DNA from: Emergencia sp. 1XD21-10
Lineage (GTDB): Bacteria; Bacillota; Clostridia; Peptostreptococcales; Anaerovoracaceae
Reading direction: 5' to 3'
NCBI RefSeq assembly: GCF_009936045.1
Contig: NZ_QWEQ01000028.1
Span: 1 to 39,731, forward strand
DNA: 39,731 nt
Below the pieces are notes generated by a model. The model was given only the letters and a program-made list of their open reading frames with translations, did no database searches and was not told the DNA's origin. Positions 1 through 6,938 of this stretch are shown here, piece by piece. Each line of letters opens with the position of its first letter. The first letter of the stretch is position 1. A program made the position numbers and the translations under genes.

Positions 1-353
1 ATAAATCGCTGATATTCGATAAACTGGGAATCAACCAGGGCATGATTATGGAAAACATGGCAGCGCAGATGCTGCGTACAAGCGGCAATGCGCTGTATTT
101 TCATGAGTTTAAGTATCAAGGGGCAGATGCAGCAAAGGAAAGTAAGTATGAGATTGATTTCCTGACAGTGAGAAAGAGAAAAATTGTTCCCATAGAAGTA
201 AAATCATCAGGATATAAGCAACATAAATCTTTTGATTATTTGCTGAAAAAGTATGACTTAAAAGTGCAGGATAAATATATCCTGTACACAAAGGATTTGC
301 TGTATGAGGATGGAATCACATATCTTCCGATTTATATGGCGGGATTAATATAA
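1..353 (+). CDS. DUF4143-type AAA ATPase, C-terminal part (5' end outside window)
   Basis: The reading frame is open from base 3 and ends with TAA at 351-353, so only the last ~116 residues are present. The visible part matches the C-terminal DUF4143 module of the AAA-ATPase family that is common in anaerobes. It has an entry helix (QGMIMENMAAQML), then a PD-(D/E)XK-nuclease-like core with YEIDFL followed by VPIEVKSS, and the closing ILYTKD...YLPIYM strand. The Walker motifs lie upstream of the window. A complete member of the same family is encoded at 11494-12684. The biological role of these ATPases is not established. Recognition of the family is confident; the function is unknown. Confidence 0.85.
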   Translation, partial: KSLIFDKLGINQGMIMENMAAQMLRTSGNALYFHEFKYQGADAAKESKYEIDFLTVRKRKIVPIEVKSSGYKQHKSFDYLLKKYDLKVQDKYILYTKDLLYEDGITYLPIYMAGLI

Positions 354-366
354 GGGCAAAAAACAG

Positions 367-394
367 AGGCGGTCATATATGACCGCCTAAACTT
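367..394 (+). terminator. Rho-independent terminator between convergent genes
   Basis: The 22-bp perfect palindrome at 367-388 (arm AGGCGGTCATA) is followed by AAACTTTTT. It lies between the ATPase fragment (+) and the XRE gene (-). The A-rich left flank would also serve the minus strand, so it may act in both directions. Confidence 0.8.
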
Positions 395-422
395 TTTAAT
401 TCTGATTGTGACAACGCAACCA

Positions 423-650
423 TTAGTCCTTTTTCTTTGGTTTCGGATATGGGGTCGGGTCATCGGTGAATCCGTAAATATAGTCGACACTGGTCTCAAA
501 AAGATGGGATAAGAGCTCTGCCTGGTCGGAAGTTGGCTTGCGTTTACCTGATTCCATCTTAGAATAATTGGACTGATCGATACCGGTCTTGAGTTGCACT
601 TGGAGCTGTGTCAAATCTTTGTTTTTTCTTAACTGTTTAAGTCGACTCAT
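423..650 (-). CDS. Small XRE-family HTH transcriptional regulator
   Basis: This is a 75-residue protein consisting almost entirely of a helix-turn-helix XRE/Cro-C1 domain. LKQLRKNKDLTQLQVQ is the first helix-turn, DQSNYSKMESGKRKPTS holds the recognition helix, and AELLSHLFETSVDYIYG is the typical tail helix. The last residues are Pro/Lys-rich. The ATG at 648-650 has a strong ribosome-binding site (AAAGGAGG) 9-10 bases upstream on the minus strand. A nearly perfect palindrome at 699-725 lies just upstream and could be its operator. Such small regulators are often autorepressors. The targets are unknown, although the divergent LytTR locus is an obvious candidate. Confidence 0.85.
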   Translation of the reverse strand: MSRLKQLRKNKDLTQLQVQLKTGIDQSNYSKMESGKRKPTSDQAELLSHLFETSVDYIYGFTDDPTPYPKPKKKD

Positions 651-698
651 TGCAAGTTAACCTCCTTTCTAAGAAATATTATGACAAATTACCATACA

Positions 699-725
699 AA
701 AAATAGGTCAATTTGACCTATTTTT
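699..725. promoter_or_regulatory. 27-bp palindrome, candidate XRE operator
   Basis: The arms AAAAATAGGTCAA and TTGACCTATTTTT are perfect inverted repeats around a single central T (712). The palindrome sits in the intergenic region between the XRE gene and the LytTR operator. One arm supplies a TTGACC sequence that could serve as a minus-strand -35 element. An operator is inferred; a terminator-like hairpin is the alternative. Confidence 0.5.
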
Positions 726-763
726 GGAAAAGACGCAGGAGGCTGGAATAATATCCCATTTTT

Positions 764-800
764 GACCAGTTATCCGAAAAAACGACCAGTTATCCGAAAA
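764..800 (+). promoter_or_regulatory. Paired LytTR-type direct repeats upstream of the response regulator gene
   Basis: Two identical 17-mers, GACCAGTTATCCGAAAA, start at 764 and 784 (20-bp period). The ACCAGTTAT core resembles the roughly 9-bp repeats, separated by about 12 bp, that are bound by AgrA/LytTR proteins. The same arrangement recurs at 2996-3032. A -35-like TTGACG begins exactly 31 bp after the start of the second repeat. Binding by the adjacent LytTR regulator, and hence autoregulation, is inferred. Confidence 0.75.
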
Positions 801-814
801 TGTTTGTAAGGCGC

Positions 815-843
815 TTGACGTTATGCTAGAATTAGGGTGAATT
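815..843 (+). promoter_or_regulatory. Putative LytTR-activated promoter
   Basis: TTGACG at 815-820 has only a poor -10 (TGAATT, 838-843) 17 bp downstream, as expected for an activator-dependent promoter next to the paired repeats. The -35 hexamer has the same distance to the repeats as TTGACA at 3047. Confidence 0.45.
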
Positions 844-867
844 AACATATTCATATACATATTTTTA

Positions 868-876
868 TGGTATAAT
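868..876 (+). promoter_or_regulatory. Extended -10 promoter of the LytTR operon
   Basis: TGGTATAAT at 868-876 is a consensus extended -10 element. There is no good -35 hexamer upstream. It would start transcription near 883, about 29 bases before the regulator start codon, and may give basal expression of the two-component pair. Confidence 0.6.
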
Positions 877-911
877 TTCATTAAGAATCATTATGATTAA
901 GGGGAATTACA

Positions 912-1607
912 ATGAAAGTATGTATTTGTGATGATTTAGCAGAAGAACTTGAGCTGCTGAAAGCAGCTTGCCAGACATTTTTTGCAGAGAGAAATGTACA
1001 GGCGGAGATTGTATGTACGCAGGATCCGGAACACCCCATCAAGCATGAATATGATCTTTTGATTTTAGATGTGGAAATGCCAAAGAAGAAAGGTACTGCT
1101 GTAAAGGATCAGCTGATGGGAAGGGAGCGGCCGTTGATTATTTTTGCAACCAGCTATCAGGAAAACATCGTGGATGCTTTTGGAACTAATGTGATTGGAT
1201 TTTTAGCAAAGCCTTTGGTATGGGAAAGTTTTGAGCTAAAGATGGATTTGGCTGTACGGCTGCTTTTAGCTGGCAGGATGCTGGAACTTTCTCCTGTGCT
1301 GTATGAGCATAGCGAGAAGATTATTATGTTTTATACGGAGCAGAGATATACGAAAGCGCTTCTGGCGGACGGCGAAAAAACGCCTTTATCTGCAAAAAGT
1401 CTTTCTGCATGGGAAAAAGAACTGGAAGATTTGTATTTTGTTCGAGTGGATACATCTCATCTGGTAAACTGCAAGCATATTGTGGATGCATATGACGATA
1501 TCTTTGTACTGCGTGACGGGCAAAAGCTGAAAGTCAGCAGAAGGCGAAAAAAGGACTGCTTTGAGAAATTGCGGCAGTATAACTTGCGGTTTTCTAAATT
1601 TGCATAA
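912..1607 (+). CDS. LytTR-family response regulator (AgrA-like)
   Basis: This 231-residue cytoplasmic response regulator has an N-terminal receiver domain (about 1-120) and a C-terminal LytTR DNA-binding domain (about 135-231). In the receiver, the acidic pair D7/D8 binds metal, D53 in LILDVEMP is the phospho-acceptor, and K100 is in GFLAKP. The C-terminal part shows the LytTR pattern FVRVDTSHLVNCKHI and the basic end KLKVSRRRKKDC. It is followed 18 bases later by the AgrC-like kinase gene, so the two form a two-component system. Paired ACCAGTT repeats upstream of itself and of the 3117 gene are its likely targets. The ATG at 912 has AAGGGG about 9 bases upstream. The family is certain; the inducing signal is unknown. 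Confidence 0.93.
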   Translation: MKVCICDDLAEELELLKAACQTFFAERNVQAEIVCTQDPEHPIKHEYDLLILDVEMPKKKGTAVKDQLMGRERPLIIFATSYQENIVDAFGTNVIGFLAKPLVWESFELKMDLAVRLLLAGRMLELSPVLYEHSEKIIMFYTEQRYTKALLADGEKTPLSAKSLSAWEKELEDLYFVRVDTSHLVNCKHIVDAYDDIFVLRDGQKLKVSRRRKKDCFEKLRQYNLRFSKFA

Positions 1608-1625
1608 AGAATAGGAGGAAACGGT

Positions 1626-2927
1626 ATGACACCACTTGCACAGCTACTGGAAGTATTAGTTTTACTACTTTTGTTTAAAGGCGTTCTTGGCTATGAGTTT
1701 AGAGAAGAGAATCGGTTTCTTTGTGTAGGTTTGGTGATTCTGTTTGTTCGCTGTGCTATGCTGTTTATCTTGCCGGAAGATTATACTTATTTAATCTGGC
1801 GCAGTATACTGTTTCCGGCAGCGGCGATGCCGTTTTTCTTTCATGGCAAGTGGAAAATCAATCTGGCAGCGGGAATCTGTATGATGCAGATGGTTTGGGT
1901 CATGTATAGGCTGAATATGGGAATCTGGATTGTAGCAGTCGGAGGTGATGTCATTAAAGTTGAGCTACCTCTTTGTTATTATCTGGGTCTTGCAGAGTGT
2001 CTGGTGGCTCTCTGTGTGCTGAGCTTGATATTAAGGAGAAAGAAGGAAGGAATTTTCACGCATATGGAGCTTTTGAATGTGTGGATGTTTGTTCCTTTTT
2101 TTGTTTGTATTTGGGGAATAAATAATACTGGCTGGTCTTTTAGCACAAGTACTACCGGAAATATTGCTGAAATTGTTCAAGGAAAAAATTTAATTAGAGA
2201 CGGATTTTTAGGAGTCTTAGTCCTTTTTATTTTTATTCTCACCTGCTGCATGCAGTCTCAGCGGAGAGAGATGAAGCGTCTGCTTTTACTGAATCAGAAA
2301 TGCCTCGCCGAGCAGACGGAGCAGTATAGCAGGCAGAGCCTGATGGATGAGGAGCTGCGTAAGTTCAGGCATGATTACATCAAACAGATTACAACGCTGC
2401 AGCAAATTGCTGAGGGAACGGATATGGACAGAGTTCGGGTTTATCTGGAGCAGATTGCCGGAGAAAAGATAAAGAGTGAATCTTTCTTTTTAACCAATCA
2501 TTTGGTCTGTGATGCGATTCTGAACAGATATGGGGATGCCTGCAGGAAACAGAAGATGAAAATCAGCGTGGAAGGAAAGTTCCCGGAGCATCTGCATATC
2601 CCTGAGGTGGATTTGTGTGTCATTCTTACCAATGGGCTGCAGAATGCTTTTGAAGCGGCAAGCTTTTGCAAGGAGGGAGAAATCTCTGTAAAGGTTGAGA
2701 ATAGAGAAAACTTTGTTACGATTTCCATTCGCAACAGCACGCTGCAGAAACCGCAGCGGCAGGGAGACGGACTTGCAACGACTAAGGACGATAAAAGGAA
2801 TCATGGGATTGGAACCAGAAATATGGCAGACGCCGCGCGGAAAAGTGGTGGAATGGTTGAATGGAATTTAGAGGAAGAGGGATATGTTACGGCAAATATT
2901 CTGATTCGAGGAAAAAAGAAAGAATAG
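1626..2927 (+). CDS. AgrC-like GHKL sensor histidine kinase
   Basis: This 433-residue membrane histidine kinase belongs to the AgrC/HPK10 class. The first ~215 residues contain about six hydrophobic segments. A linker helix then leads to the phospho-accepting H249 in KFRHDYIKQ. The ATPase domain has an N-box with N336 and N340 (ILTNGLQNAFEA) and a G-box HGIGTRNM around G394. Members of this class usually sense secreted peptides, but no AgrB/AgrD-type peptide maturation genes are visible nearby, so the ligand is open. AGGAGG lies 6 bases before the ATG. It is co-transcribed with the LytTR regulator, and a stem-loop terminator follows at 2938. Confidence 0.92.
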   Translation: MTPLAQLLEVLVLLLLFKGVLGYEFREENRFLCVGLVILFVRCAMLFILPEDYTYLIWRSILFPAAAMPFFFHGKWKINLAAGICMMQMVWVMYRLNMGIWIVAVGGDVIKVELPLCYYLGLAECLVALCVLSLILRRKKEGIFTHMELLNVWMFVPFFVCIWGINNTGWSFSTSTTGNIAEIVQGKNLIRDGFLGVLVLFIFILTCCMQSQRREMKRLLLLNQKCLAEQTEQYSRQSLMDEELRKFRHDYIKQITTLQQIAEGTDMDRVRVYLEQIAGEKIKSESFFLTNHLVCDAILNRYGDACRKQKMKISVEGKFPEHLHIPEVDLCVILTNGLQNAFEAASFCKEGEISVKVENRENFVTISIRNSTLQKPQRQGDGLATTKDDKRNHGIGTRNMADAARKSGGMVEWNLEEEGYVTANILIRGKKKE

Positions 2928-2937
2928 AAAAGGACGA

Positions 2938-2976
2938 AAGGCAATTGGGAAAACCACCTGATTGCCTTAAAATTTT
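2938..2976 (+). terminator. Stem-loop terminator after the kinase gene
   Basis: The arms AAGGCAAT (2938-2945) and ATTGCCTT (2961-2968), with further inner pairing TGG/CCA, are followed by AAAATTTT. The U-tract is modest, so read-through is possible. Confidence 0.55.
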
Positions 2977-2995
2977 GACATAATCTGGAAAATTT

Positions 2996-3032
2996 GACCA
3001 GTTGACCGAAAAAATGACCAGTTATCCGAAAG
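2996..3032 (+). promoter_or_regulatory. Second pair of LytTR-type direct repeats
   Basis: GACCAGTTGACCGAAAA (2996-3012) and GACCAGTTATCCGAAAG (3016-3032) repeat with the same 20-bp period as the copy at 764-800. They lie 85 bases ahead of the start codon of the first secreted protein. This links that gene to the adjacent two-component system. Confidence 0.78.
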
Positions 3033-3046
3033 TTCTTGCAATTTTG

Positions 3047-3075
3047 TTGACATGATTTTATACTTGAGACATAAA
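3047..3075 (+). promoter_or_regulatory. Promoter of the secreted-protein gene
   Basis: TTGACA (3047-3052), 17 bp, then CATAAA (3070-3075). The -35 begins 31 bp after the start of the second operator repeat, exactly as in front of the regulator gene. Confidence 0.6.
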
Positions 3076-3116
3076 GAAACACAGAATAAAAAACAAAATT
3101 GAAAGAAAGGCAAAAG

Positions 3117-3851
3117 ATGAAAAAGAAATTATTATGCGCAATATTAGGATTATCATTAATTATGACAATAGCAATTATGCCGGCATTTGCAGTATCCGTC
3201 CCCGTAGGTAATACGAGTGGAGAACAGGACGCTGCAGGAAGTGTTTCCATTTCAAAGCAGGAAGCGGAGGAACTTTTGTCTGAAAAGCTGGATGAAGCAG
3301 CGAATGTGCTTGGTGATGAAAACCTGGACATGGCGATGTGCCCGATGAGCGATGGAAGTTTATATGCGGTGAAAGCGTATGATATGGGCGATGACTGCAC
3401 GTTGACTGTAGAATTGAGAGACCAAAGTGAACTCGCAGTGGGAATCCCGTCTGTCATGCCTCTTGCGACATCAGGCAGCAATGAGATGTGGAAAGACTAT
3501 GGAAATCGCTACTTTACAGGAAAGGCGACGGTGACAGTTGGAGGAGCTAGTGTTACTTTGGGATTAGAAAATCATTATATATTGTCTGCAAATGGGATTG
3601 ATGAGAACTTTGGCAAGGATGTGAAAGATGCACCTGTGGGTTATATTGTTAATGCAGGAACGCCGGTTGTCACCACCAGCACAGCGAGAAGCGTAGGTTC
3701 CTCAGTCAGCATGTACTGCAATTTCACTTGCAAAGCAGGTATGACAACCGCCAAATACAAGATGAATACCAGTGTTAAATACCTGGCGCAGAACAAGACC
3801 GATAAACAGGTTAAAGTGGGGCATTCCTGGAATTTGACAAAGACATCATAA
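3117..3851 (+). CDS. Secreted protein of unknown function, LytTR-controlled
   Basis: This is a 244-residue exported protein. A TTG at 3099 would add six residues, but the ATG at 3117 is preferred: AAAGG lies 6 bases upstream and a clean signal peptide follows (MKKKLLC, hydrophobic core, cleavage probably after MPAFA, about residue 26). The mature N-terminal half is acidic and helical (KQEAEELLSEKLDEA). The C-terminal half, from about 120, is rich in Gly, Thr, Ser and Val and probably beta-stranded, ending in GHSWNLTKTS. It has two Cys at YCNFTC. No family is recognised. The upstream operator pair makes it a probable direct target of the adjacent AgrA-like regulator, so a secreted effector (toxin, bacteriocin-like or surface factor) is a hypothesis only. 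Confidence 0.75.
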   Translation: MKKKLLCAILGLSLIMTIAIMPAFAVSVPVGNTSGEQDAAGSVSISKQEAEELLSEKLDEAANVLGDENLDMAMCPMSDGSLYAVKAYDMGDDCTLTVELRDQSELAVGIPSVMPLATSGSNEMWKDYGNRYFTGKATVTVGGASVTLGLENHYILSANGIDENFGKDVKDAPVGYIVNAGTPVVTTSTARSVGSSVSMYCNFTCKAGMTTAKYKMNTSVKYLAQNKTDKQVKVGHSWNLTKTS

Positions 3852-3957
3852 GGAAGAATGAGGGTATTGGGAAATAGAGAAATCTAGCGAAAGTAGGCGG
3901 GAAAATTGAGAAATCTTCAGGGAAGCGGATAGGCAGATGAAAACCTGCAAAGAAAAA

Positions 3958-4016
3958 GAGTTTTCTAAAATAGCAAGTTGGATTAGGAGCCCAATTTAAG
4001 TTATTTAGGAAAACTC
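3958..4016 (+). promoter_or_regulatory. Long imperfect hairpin in the leader of the second secreted-protein gene
   Basis: GAGTTTTC-TAAAATA at 3958 pairs with TTATTTAGGAAAACTC ending at 4016, with one bulge. The inner arms AGTTGG and CCAATT continue the stem. It lies 80 bases before the ATG at 4097 and has no U-tract directly after it. It could be an RNA-processing or mRNA-stability element separating the 3117 and 4097 genes. Confidence 0.4.
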
Positions 4017-4096
4017 TATGAACAAATCATACAACAACTTTAGAGAAAAATCAAGATGTAGGGGGCATTTTGGCTGAAGGTCGAAAGGAGAACGAC

Positions 4097-4978
4097 ATGA
4101 GAAAGTTTTTATGCATGATATTAGTATTGTCTTTGGTTTTGGGAATGGGAACGGCAGCGTTTGCGGAGACATCGAATGACACAACGGGCAAATTAGGTGA
4201 TACAGTGGAAACATCTACGTGTAATGAATATGCAATGCTGAAAGAGCTGGCTAAAGAAAGTGAATTTAGTCTTGTTAAACAAGGCTACACAAAATCTGAG
4301 ATTGTAGAAATCAAGGATTACAAAGAAAATTATACCAAGCATCTTGAAAAGTTGGATAAACTGGAGGATCAAGGGCTAACTAATCTCGGGTATGATGAAG
4401 AACAAATAAAAATGATTAGAACATTTAAAGGAAGTGAAGCGGAATTGTATGGACTCTCAGCAACACTGTCTTTAAATGTCGTAAAGACTGACTTTCGATA
4501 CAAGGAAACAGAACGTTCAAGAGGGACTTTTTCATACGAATGGACATGGAGTGGGATTCCGATGTCGACCTCAACGGATATAGTTGCAGCAAGTTGGAAT
4601 GACTGGGAAATCGTTTCCCGTAGTAGTACAATTAAGTACTATGATATGACGACTGGTAGTTATGAAAAATCCACTACTGGTACAAGAAAAGATCCAACCT
4701 CTTCAGGAGGGATAGCAGGTGCAGGGTATACATTTCCGTTAAGAATTTCGAAAGAAAATTTATTTGCTAAAAATGGAAAAGTTTCTCTTAATTTGATTTC
4801 AGATGTATTTTCAAGGAAAGTTTTCTATTATTATGCAGCTTATGGGCATACGGTACTATCAGTATCTCCATCGTTTGCATTATCTGGTTCAGGTATAAAT
4901 GTCGGAATTGAATTCAGCTCGGGAGTTGAAAAGTTGAGTCCTAAAAAAGGAAATAGTACACCAAAAGTTATTTCTTAG
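4097..4978 (+). CDS. Second secreted protein of unknown function
   Basis: This is a 293-residue exported protein. The ATG at 4097 is preferred over an upstream TTG at 4070 because AAAGGAG lies 6 bases before it and an ideal signal peptide follows (MRKFLCM, hydrophobic stretch, cleavage after TAAFA, about residue 23). After cleavage comes a Lys/Glu-rich helical region (about 35-110) with a pattern typical of LxxxGYxxxEI repeats: QGYTKSEIVEIKDYKE and then LGYDEEQIKMIRTFKG. From about 130 onward the protein is aromatic and Ser/Thr-rich, probably beta-stranded. No catalytic motif is seen. Its position between the LytTR target gene and the membrane-protein cluster suggests a joint extracellular role. 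The function is unknown. Confidence 0.72.
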   Translation: MRKFLCMILVLSLVLGMGTAAFAETSNDTTGKLGDTVETSTCNEYAMLKELAKESEFSLVKQGYTKSEIVEIKDYKENYTKHLEKLDKLEDQGLTNLGYDEEQIKMIRTFKGSEAELYGLSATLSLNVVKTDFRYKETERSRGTFSYEWTWSGIPMSTSTDIVAASWNDWEIVSRSSTIKYYDMTTGSYEKSTTGTRKDPTSSGGIAGAGYTFPLRISKENLFAKNGKVSLNLISDVFSRKVFYYYAAYGHTVLSVSPSFALSGSGINVGIEFSSGVEKLSPKKGNSTPKVIS

Positions 4979-5038
4979 AGCATTGCAAAAATAAGAAAAG
5001 CAAAGATTGATGTTAAATAACATATAATAAAACATACA

Positions 5039-5066
5039 GGGGGGTTTTAATGAAACCCCCTATATA
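5039..5066 (+). terminator. Terminator after the second secreted-protein gene
   Basis: GGGGGTTT and AAACCCCC form a tight GC-rich stem (5040-5060) with an AATG-type loop, followed by a T/A-rich tail. It separates the secreted-protein genes from the membrane-protein cluster. Confidence 0.6.
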
Positions 5067-5109
5067 TTTAAAAAGAATTGCTTAAAACGAAAATCAAGGA
5101 GATGCGGTC

Positions 5110-5439
5110 ATGAAATTGGAACACTCAGAAAACAAAAAATTTTTCCATGTTGAGGGGGAGCGTATTAAAGACGAATTTGCCGCCAAGAAAATTGCTGACG
5201 GAAAAAATTCCTTTAGGGAAAATTTGCGTAAAGGGATAAAAGAATTGGAATTCGATATCTGGAGCGCACTGATTATAATTACAATTGTGGCAATTTTTGT
5301 AATGCAGGGAAAGATAGAGGGACAGATTGTAAAAACAAGAGATGCCATTGATGCCTTTGAGAGAAAAGCGATGGTACAGGCTGAGAATTTGAACTATTTT
5401 ATGAATGAGTTAATTGAGGAGGGAGACAGTGATGATTAA
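5110..5439 (+). CDS. Small single-span membrane protein, unknown
   Basis: This is a 109-residue protein with a charged N-terminal region of about 50 residues, one hydrophobic segment (WSALIIITIVAIFVMQG, about 51-67) and a C-terminal tail of about 40 residues with a heptad-like helical pattern that ends in acidic residues (EEGDSDD). AAGGAGAT lies 9 bases before the ATG. Its stop overlaps the start of the next small gene by 8 bases, so the two are translationally coupled. No family is recognised. With its neighbours it forms a run of small membrane-associated proteins downstream of the LytTR-controlled secreted proteins, possibly accessory or self-protection factors (inference). Confidence 0.65.
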   Translation: MKLEHSENKKFFHVEGERIKDEFAAKKIADGKNSFRENLRKGIKELEFDIWSALIIITIVAIFVMQGKIEGQIVKTRDAIDAFERKAMVQAENLNYFMNELIEEGDSDD

Positions 5440-5626
5440 AAGAAGCACATTGAAAAAAATAATTCTTGTGGTTCTTGTAATCATTTTAATCAAGCAAGTG
5501 CTCTTTTATGAAGATTTGCTGAAATGGTGGGAATGCTACGGTGCTCAGGGGAAAAATTATGATGACAGCATGTTGGGAGGCTATTTGGAGCGCTTGCAGG
5601 AGCGAATTCTTGAGTTTTTTTGCTGA
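5432..5626 (+). CDS. Small N-terminally anchored membrane protein, unknown
   Basis: This is a 64-residue protein. The ATG at 5432 is chosen over a TTG at 5414 because GAGGAGGG (5416-5423) lies 8 bases upstream. A Lys-rich start (MIKRSTLKK) is followed by one hydrophobic helix (IILVVLVIILIKQVLF) and an amphipathic, partly acidic tail that ends in LEFFC. It overlaps the preceding gene by 8 bases. The organisation (basic N-terminus, TM helix, short exposed tail) resembles many small immunity-like or regulatory membrane peptides, but no homology is recognised. Confidence 0.6.
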   Translation: MIKRSTLKKIILVVLVIILIKQVLFYEDLLKWWECYGAQGKNYDDSMLGGYLERLQERILEFFC

Positions 5627-5671
5627 GAGATAAATAGATTTATATAAGAAAATCATAGAAGGAGAAACTGG

Positions 5672-6165
5672 ATTAAGAAGAAAAACGTCTATTTCTTTGC
5701 CGCTGTATCGGGTCTCTGCTACTTTTGCACATTTATCTTTTTCGTTTTCATCAGCCCGAGACAGCCGGAATATAAAAATGGCCTACTGTAGAATACATAT
5801 ATACTACAGTAGATGGTGAAATGAACGTTCCGGACAATCGGTTTTGCGGTTGTGACTGGGATTTCGACGGGTATGAAAAGTCGGTAGAAGTTGATACGAG
5901 CAATCGCAAGGTGACGATAGTTTTAGAAGAAACGACTGGCCTTGCGTTGAATGTAATTTATCCGAAGCAGCCTGAGCGAATCATCGTAAAAAGGTTTTCA
6001 AACGGTGACTTTCCGGAAAATGCGGAGGAAAAAAGTATTACAAAGGATTCAAAGCATTTTTCCATCAGCCCGGGTTATACATATTTGTTTGAATTGTGGT
6101 ATGACGAAGAGCACGTTACTTATGCGCTGAGATGTGAGCCTTTTGACGAAATGAGTGAGGCTTGA
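5672..6165 (+). pseudogene. Broken gene for a membrane-anchored extracellular protein (start lost, frameshift)
   Basis: A frame starting with ATT at 5672, preceded by GAAGGAG at a normal distance, encodes KKKNVYFFAAVSG, a hydrophobic segment and FVFISPRQPEYK, then stops at 5789-5791. In the next frame, open from 5776, the coding sequence continues smoothly (PTVEYIYTTVDGEMNV...) to the stop at 6163-6165, including an ATG at 5821 with no good ribosome-binding site. Adding one A to the A-run at 5774-5778 would fuse the two into about 165 residues: one N-terminal membrane anchor plus an exported domain. That is the same plan as the next two genes. The ATT in place of an expected ATG suggests a second lesion. 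Alternatives are a sequencing error in the homopolymer or a genuine gene starting at 5821. Confidence 0.55.
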
Positions 6166-6251
6166 CCGGTTGTCTTGAAGAACGGGCTAGGCGCTAAGAG
6201 TTTTCGATATCCTTAAGAAAATTGTAAAAGTGTGATAGGGAAAGCAAAGAG

Positions 6252-6869
6252 ATGAAGAAGAAAACGAACAGGGGAACGCTGGTAACCTGGATTGTCATTG
6301 TGGTAATCCTACTGGTTTTAAATGTTCCATGGCCGGTACACAAGGAACTGACCGGTATTATGATAAAAATGGATGACTCGGAATTTTGTGAAGAGGTTTC
6401 CATTGAACTTGACGGAAGCTACTACGTTAATTTCCTAAAGGAAGATGAATACTGGGGATATTTTCGCCTTTCCAATGATAAAATGACACAGAACGAGCAG
6501 GTCGCTTTCAATCTGTCAATTGGTGCGGATTATGAAGAAGACCTGAGCTATCGATTTTACGAAAAGGAAAATCCGTGGGAATTCGCACAAGTCTGCAATG
6601 AGTTAGGCGCATATGAGTCGGGACGGCTTTTGTCCAAACGATTCCTTCGCAAAATCTGCATAGAGGTGCCGGATTATGTGGAAAATGGATATGGTATCTA
6701 TGATGGGATAGAGGAGCGTACCGGATACATGATTGTCACCGGTGTAAGCAATTATAAAGAGGCAATGAATAGGATAGATGCATGCTACAGCGATATCGTA
6801 TTCATGCCGGAGCATTTGAAAGAGTGGCCCAACCGGGTGAAATTTTCCCACAAAATTCATACTTCGTAG
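6252..6869 (+). CDS. Membrane-anchored extracellular protein of unknown function
   Basis: This is a 205-residue protein with a short Lys-rich cytoplasmic start (MKKKTNRG), one membrane segment (LVTWIVIVVILLVLNV, about 9-25) and an exported domain of about 180 residues, rich in Glu, Tyr and Asp, with two or three Cys. A purine-rich AGGGAAAGCAAAGAG precedes the ATG. The repeated gene plan (anchor plus acidic outer domain) recurs in the broken gene at 5672 and in the gene at 6939, suggesting a local family of diverged paralogs or functionally linked proteins. No domain is recognised. A role in immunity to, or anchoring of, the secreted proteins upstream is speculation. Confidence 0.68.
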   Translation: MKKKTNRGTLVTWIVIVVILLVLNVPWPVHKELTGIMIKMDDSEFCEEVSIELDGSYYVNFLKEDEYWGYFRLSNDKMTQNEQVAFNLSIGADYEEDLSYRFYEKENPWEFAQVCNELGAYESGRLLSKRFLRKICIEVPDYVENGYGIYDGIEERTGYMIVTGVSNYKEAMNRIDACYSDIVFMPEHLKEWPNRVKFSHKIHTS

Positions 6870-6938
6870 TGTGTTTTTTAGGCATGTGACAGGAAGTATA
6901 TGAAAAGATCGGAGATTCGGTAAAGGAGGACGAATCCT

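Noticed and set aside
3117-4978. Lactococcin-972-type bacteriocin locus
   Set aside because: The secreted proteins are much larger than that family, and no associated immunity/ABC transporter genes are present.
5774-5779. Programmed -1 frameshift site in the broken membrane-protein gene
   Set aside because: The sequence T AAA AAT does not form a canonical X XXY YYZ slippery heptamer, and the start codon is also abnormal. Mutation or sequencing error is simpler.
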